Of a DNA stretch of 6,635 nucleotides, positions 5,672-6,635 are shown piece after piece. The DNA is taken from positions 1 through 6,635 of the forward strand of contig JAJDAX010000190.1 in the NCBI GenBank assembly GCA_029261615.1. Reading direction: 5' to 3'. The DNA is from Nitrospinaceae bacterium. GTDB lineage: Bacteria > Nitrospinota > Nitrospinia > Nitrospinales > Nitrospinaceae. Position 1 is the first letter of the stretch; every line of letters starts with the position of its first letter. The notes beneath the pieces are model-generated. The model was not told the origin of the DNA and did no database searches. It saw nothing but the letters and a program-made list of their open reading frames with translations. Both the position numbers and the translations under genes were made by a program.

Positions 5672-6635
5672 TTAACATATTCCACAAATCTTGCAGGTCG
5701 CGGTATCACAAACGGGGGTGTGCTTTTCCTTCAAACCGCGCTGATAATCCCACCATAAAAAATTATCACGGTATCCGTGATCGATCACATCCCAGGGAAG
5801 AAAATCATCAGAACCGTATTGTCTGTAAACAACATCATCGGCTGAAGGACTCGCATCTTTCAATGCGCGTTGAGCATCCAGACCGTTTTCAAGATATATT
5901 TCGAAAAATGATAGCGCCCTGCGGTCGGCACGGGTCAGGTAGGTTTGCAAATAGCCCTCGCGTGGCGAGCCAAAACTGAGATGGACATTAGGTAAACGAC
6001 CCAGTGTTTGCCTCAGCTTCAGAAACTTCTTTTTGAGAAGTCCCGCGGATTCCATTGGATGATATTGAAATGGGGTTCCGGGTTTCGGCACCAGCGGGCT
6101 GACCGCGATGGTCAATTGACCAATACGCCCGTGCGGGCGGCTCGCATCAACATAAACCTGTTGCACACGTTTCACCAGTTCGATGAACCGGTTGATGTCT
6201 TCGTCTTCTTCCCAGGGCAGACCGATGATGGAATAAATTTTGAGATGTAGCACCCCTTTTTCTGTAAGAAATCGACATTTCTCTACAATATAATCATCGC
6301 TGGCCGCTTTATTGATAGCATTACGCATGCGCTCGGAAGGAGCATCGACCGCAACGGTCAGAGTTTTTTGTCCGCTTTGTAAAATGAGATCCACCAGTTC
6401 ATCGGTGAGCGTTTCCATCCTGAGCGAAGAAAAGGATAGCGTCTTGCCTTCATCCACCAGTCGCTTCACCAATCGGACCAGATCCGGATGATCGGTGACC
6501 GAGGGCCCTACCAGACCAATGGTGGACGCTTCTTTACCTTGCTCAGTTAAAACTCTGGCCAATGAATTGTATGTTGCTTCGATGTCGGGTTCTCGCGGCG
6601 GACGATATATGAAACCAGCAGTGCAAAACCGGCAA
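5672..6635 (-). CDS. B12-binding-type radical SAM protein (TIGR03960-like), C-terminal part
   Basis: The reading frame is open to the right window edge; 320 residues are visible and the N-terminus is missing. The first visible residues are CRFCTAGFIYRPPRE, the end of the CxxxCxxC [4Fe-4S] motif that reads CNRGCRFC in relatives; its first cysteine lies outside the window. The TIM-barrel continues with LTVAVDAPSERMR and LKIYSIIGLPWEEDED, the latter a typical strand-loop for SAM binding. The C-terminal region has the family's LPWDVIDHGY block and a cysteine tail, CDTATCKICGIC (C309, C314, C317, C320 of the visible chain), which may bind a second metal centre. Relatives carry an N-terminal cobalamin-binding domain, but whether this one does cannot be seen. 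The substrate is not known for this group. An in-frame TTG at 6562 is internal, not a start, because the Fe-S motif lies upstream of it. Confidence 0.88.
   Translation of the reverse strand, partial: CRFCTAGFIYRPPREPDIEATYNSLARVLTEQGKEASTIGLVGPSVTDHPDLVRLVKRLVDEGKTLSFSSLRMETLTDELVDLILQSGQKTLTVAVDAPSERMRNAINKAASDDYIVEKCRFLTEKGVLHLKIYSIIGLPWEEDEDINRFIELVKRVQQVYVDASRPHGRIGQLTIAVSPLVPKPGTPFQYHPMESAGLLKKKFLKLRQTLGRLPNVHLSFGSPREGYLQTYLTRADRRALSFFEIYLENGLDAQRALKDASPSADDVVYRQYGSDDFLPWDVIDHGYRDNFLWWDYQRGLKEKHTPVCDTATCKICGIC

Noticed and set aside
1..6635. A search for CRISPR arrays, insertion-sequence ends, tRNA genes, toxin-antitoxin pairs and retron-like elements
   Set aside because: No regularly spaced repeats, long terminal inverted repeats, cloverleaf or matching protein motifs were seen.

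Overview
This is an ordinary-looking chromosomal window from a mesophilic Gram-negative-type bacterium. By eye it is mid-GC in the enzyme genes and AT-rich between genes. The combination of an MBL-fold hydrolase, a DUF4912/GH57 branching-enzyme pair, a hybrid-free GAF histidine kinase and a TIGR03960-like radical SAM protein reminds me of Nitrospinota or deltaproteobacterial genomes. That is an impression only; nothing here fixes the taxon.

Layout. Positions 1-212 (minus) hold the N-terminus of an MBL-fold metallohydrolase cut by the window edge. Positions 213-724 are a 512-bp AT-rich gap with a back-to-back promoter pair, including a perfect TTGACA box on the plus strand. The plus promoter would give the next operon a leader of about 400 nt. 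Positions 725-3131 (plus) hold a tight two-gene operon: a DUF4912 protein, then a GH57 1,4-alpha-glucan branching enzyme that starts 4 bp after the DUF4912 stop. Positions 3132-3278 are a short AT-rich gap with a plausible promoter. Positions 3279-4808 (plus) hold a membrane-anchored GAF histidine kinase with no response regulator nearby. Positions 4805-5584 (minus) hold a CDP-alcohol phosphatidyltransferase whose stop codon overlaps the kinase stop tail to tail. Positions 5672-6635 (minus) hold the C-terminal part of a radical SAM protein, with the last two cysteines of its Fe-S motif just inside the window edge. A terminator-like hairpin lies between the last two genes.

Functionally, the clearest unit is the DUF4912-GH57 pair, which points to glycogen or alpha-glucan synthesis. 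The kinase, the phospholipid-headgroup enzyme and the radical SAM protein have no evident link to it or to each other. I found no mobile element, CRISPR array, tRNA, rRNA or defence system. The least explained parts are the long leader upstream of the DUF4912 gene and the role of the DUF4912 protein itself.
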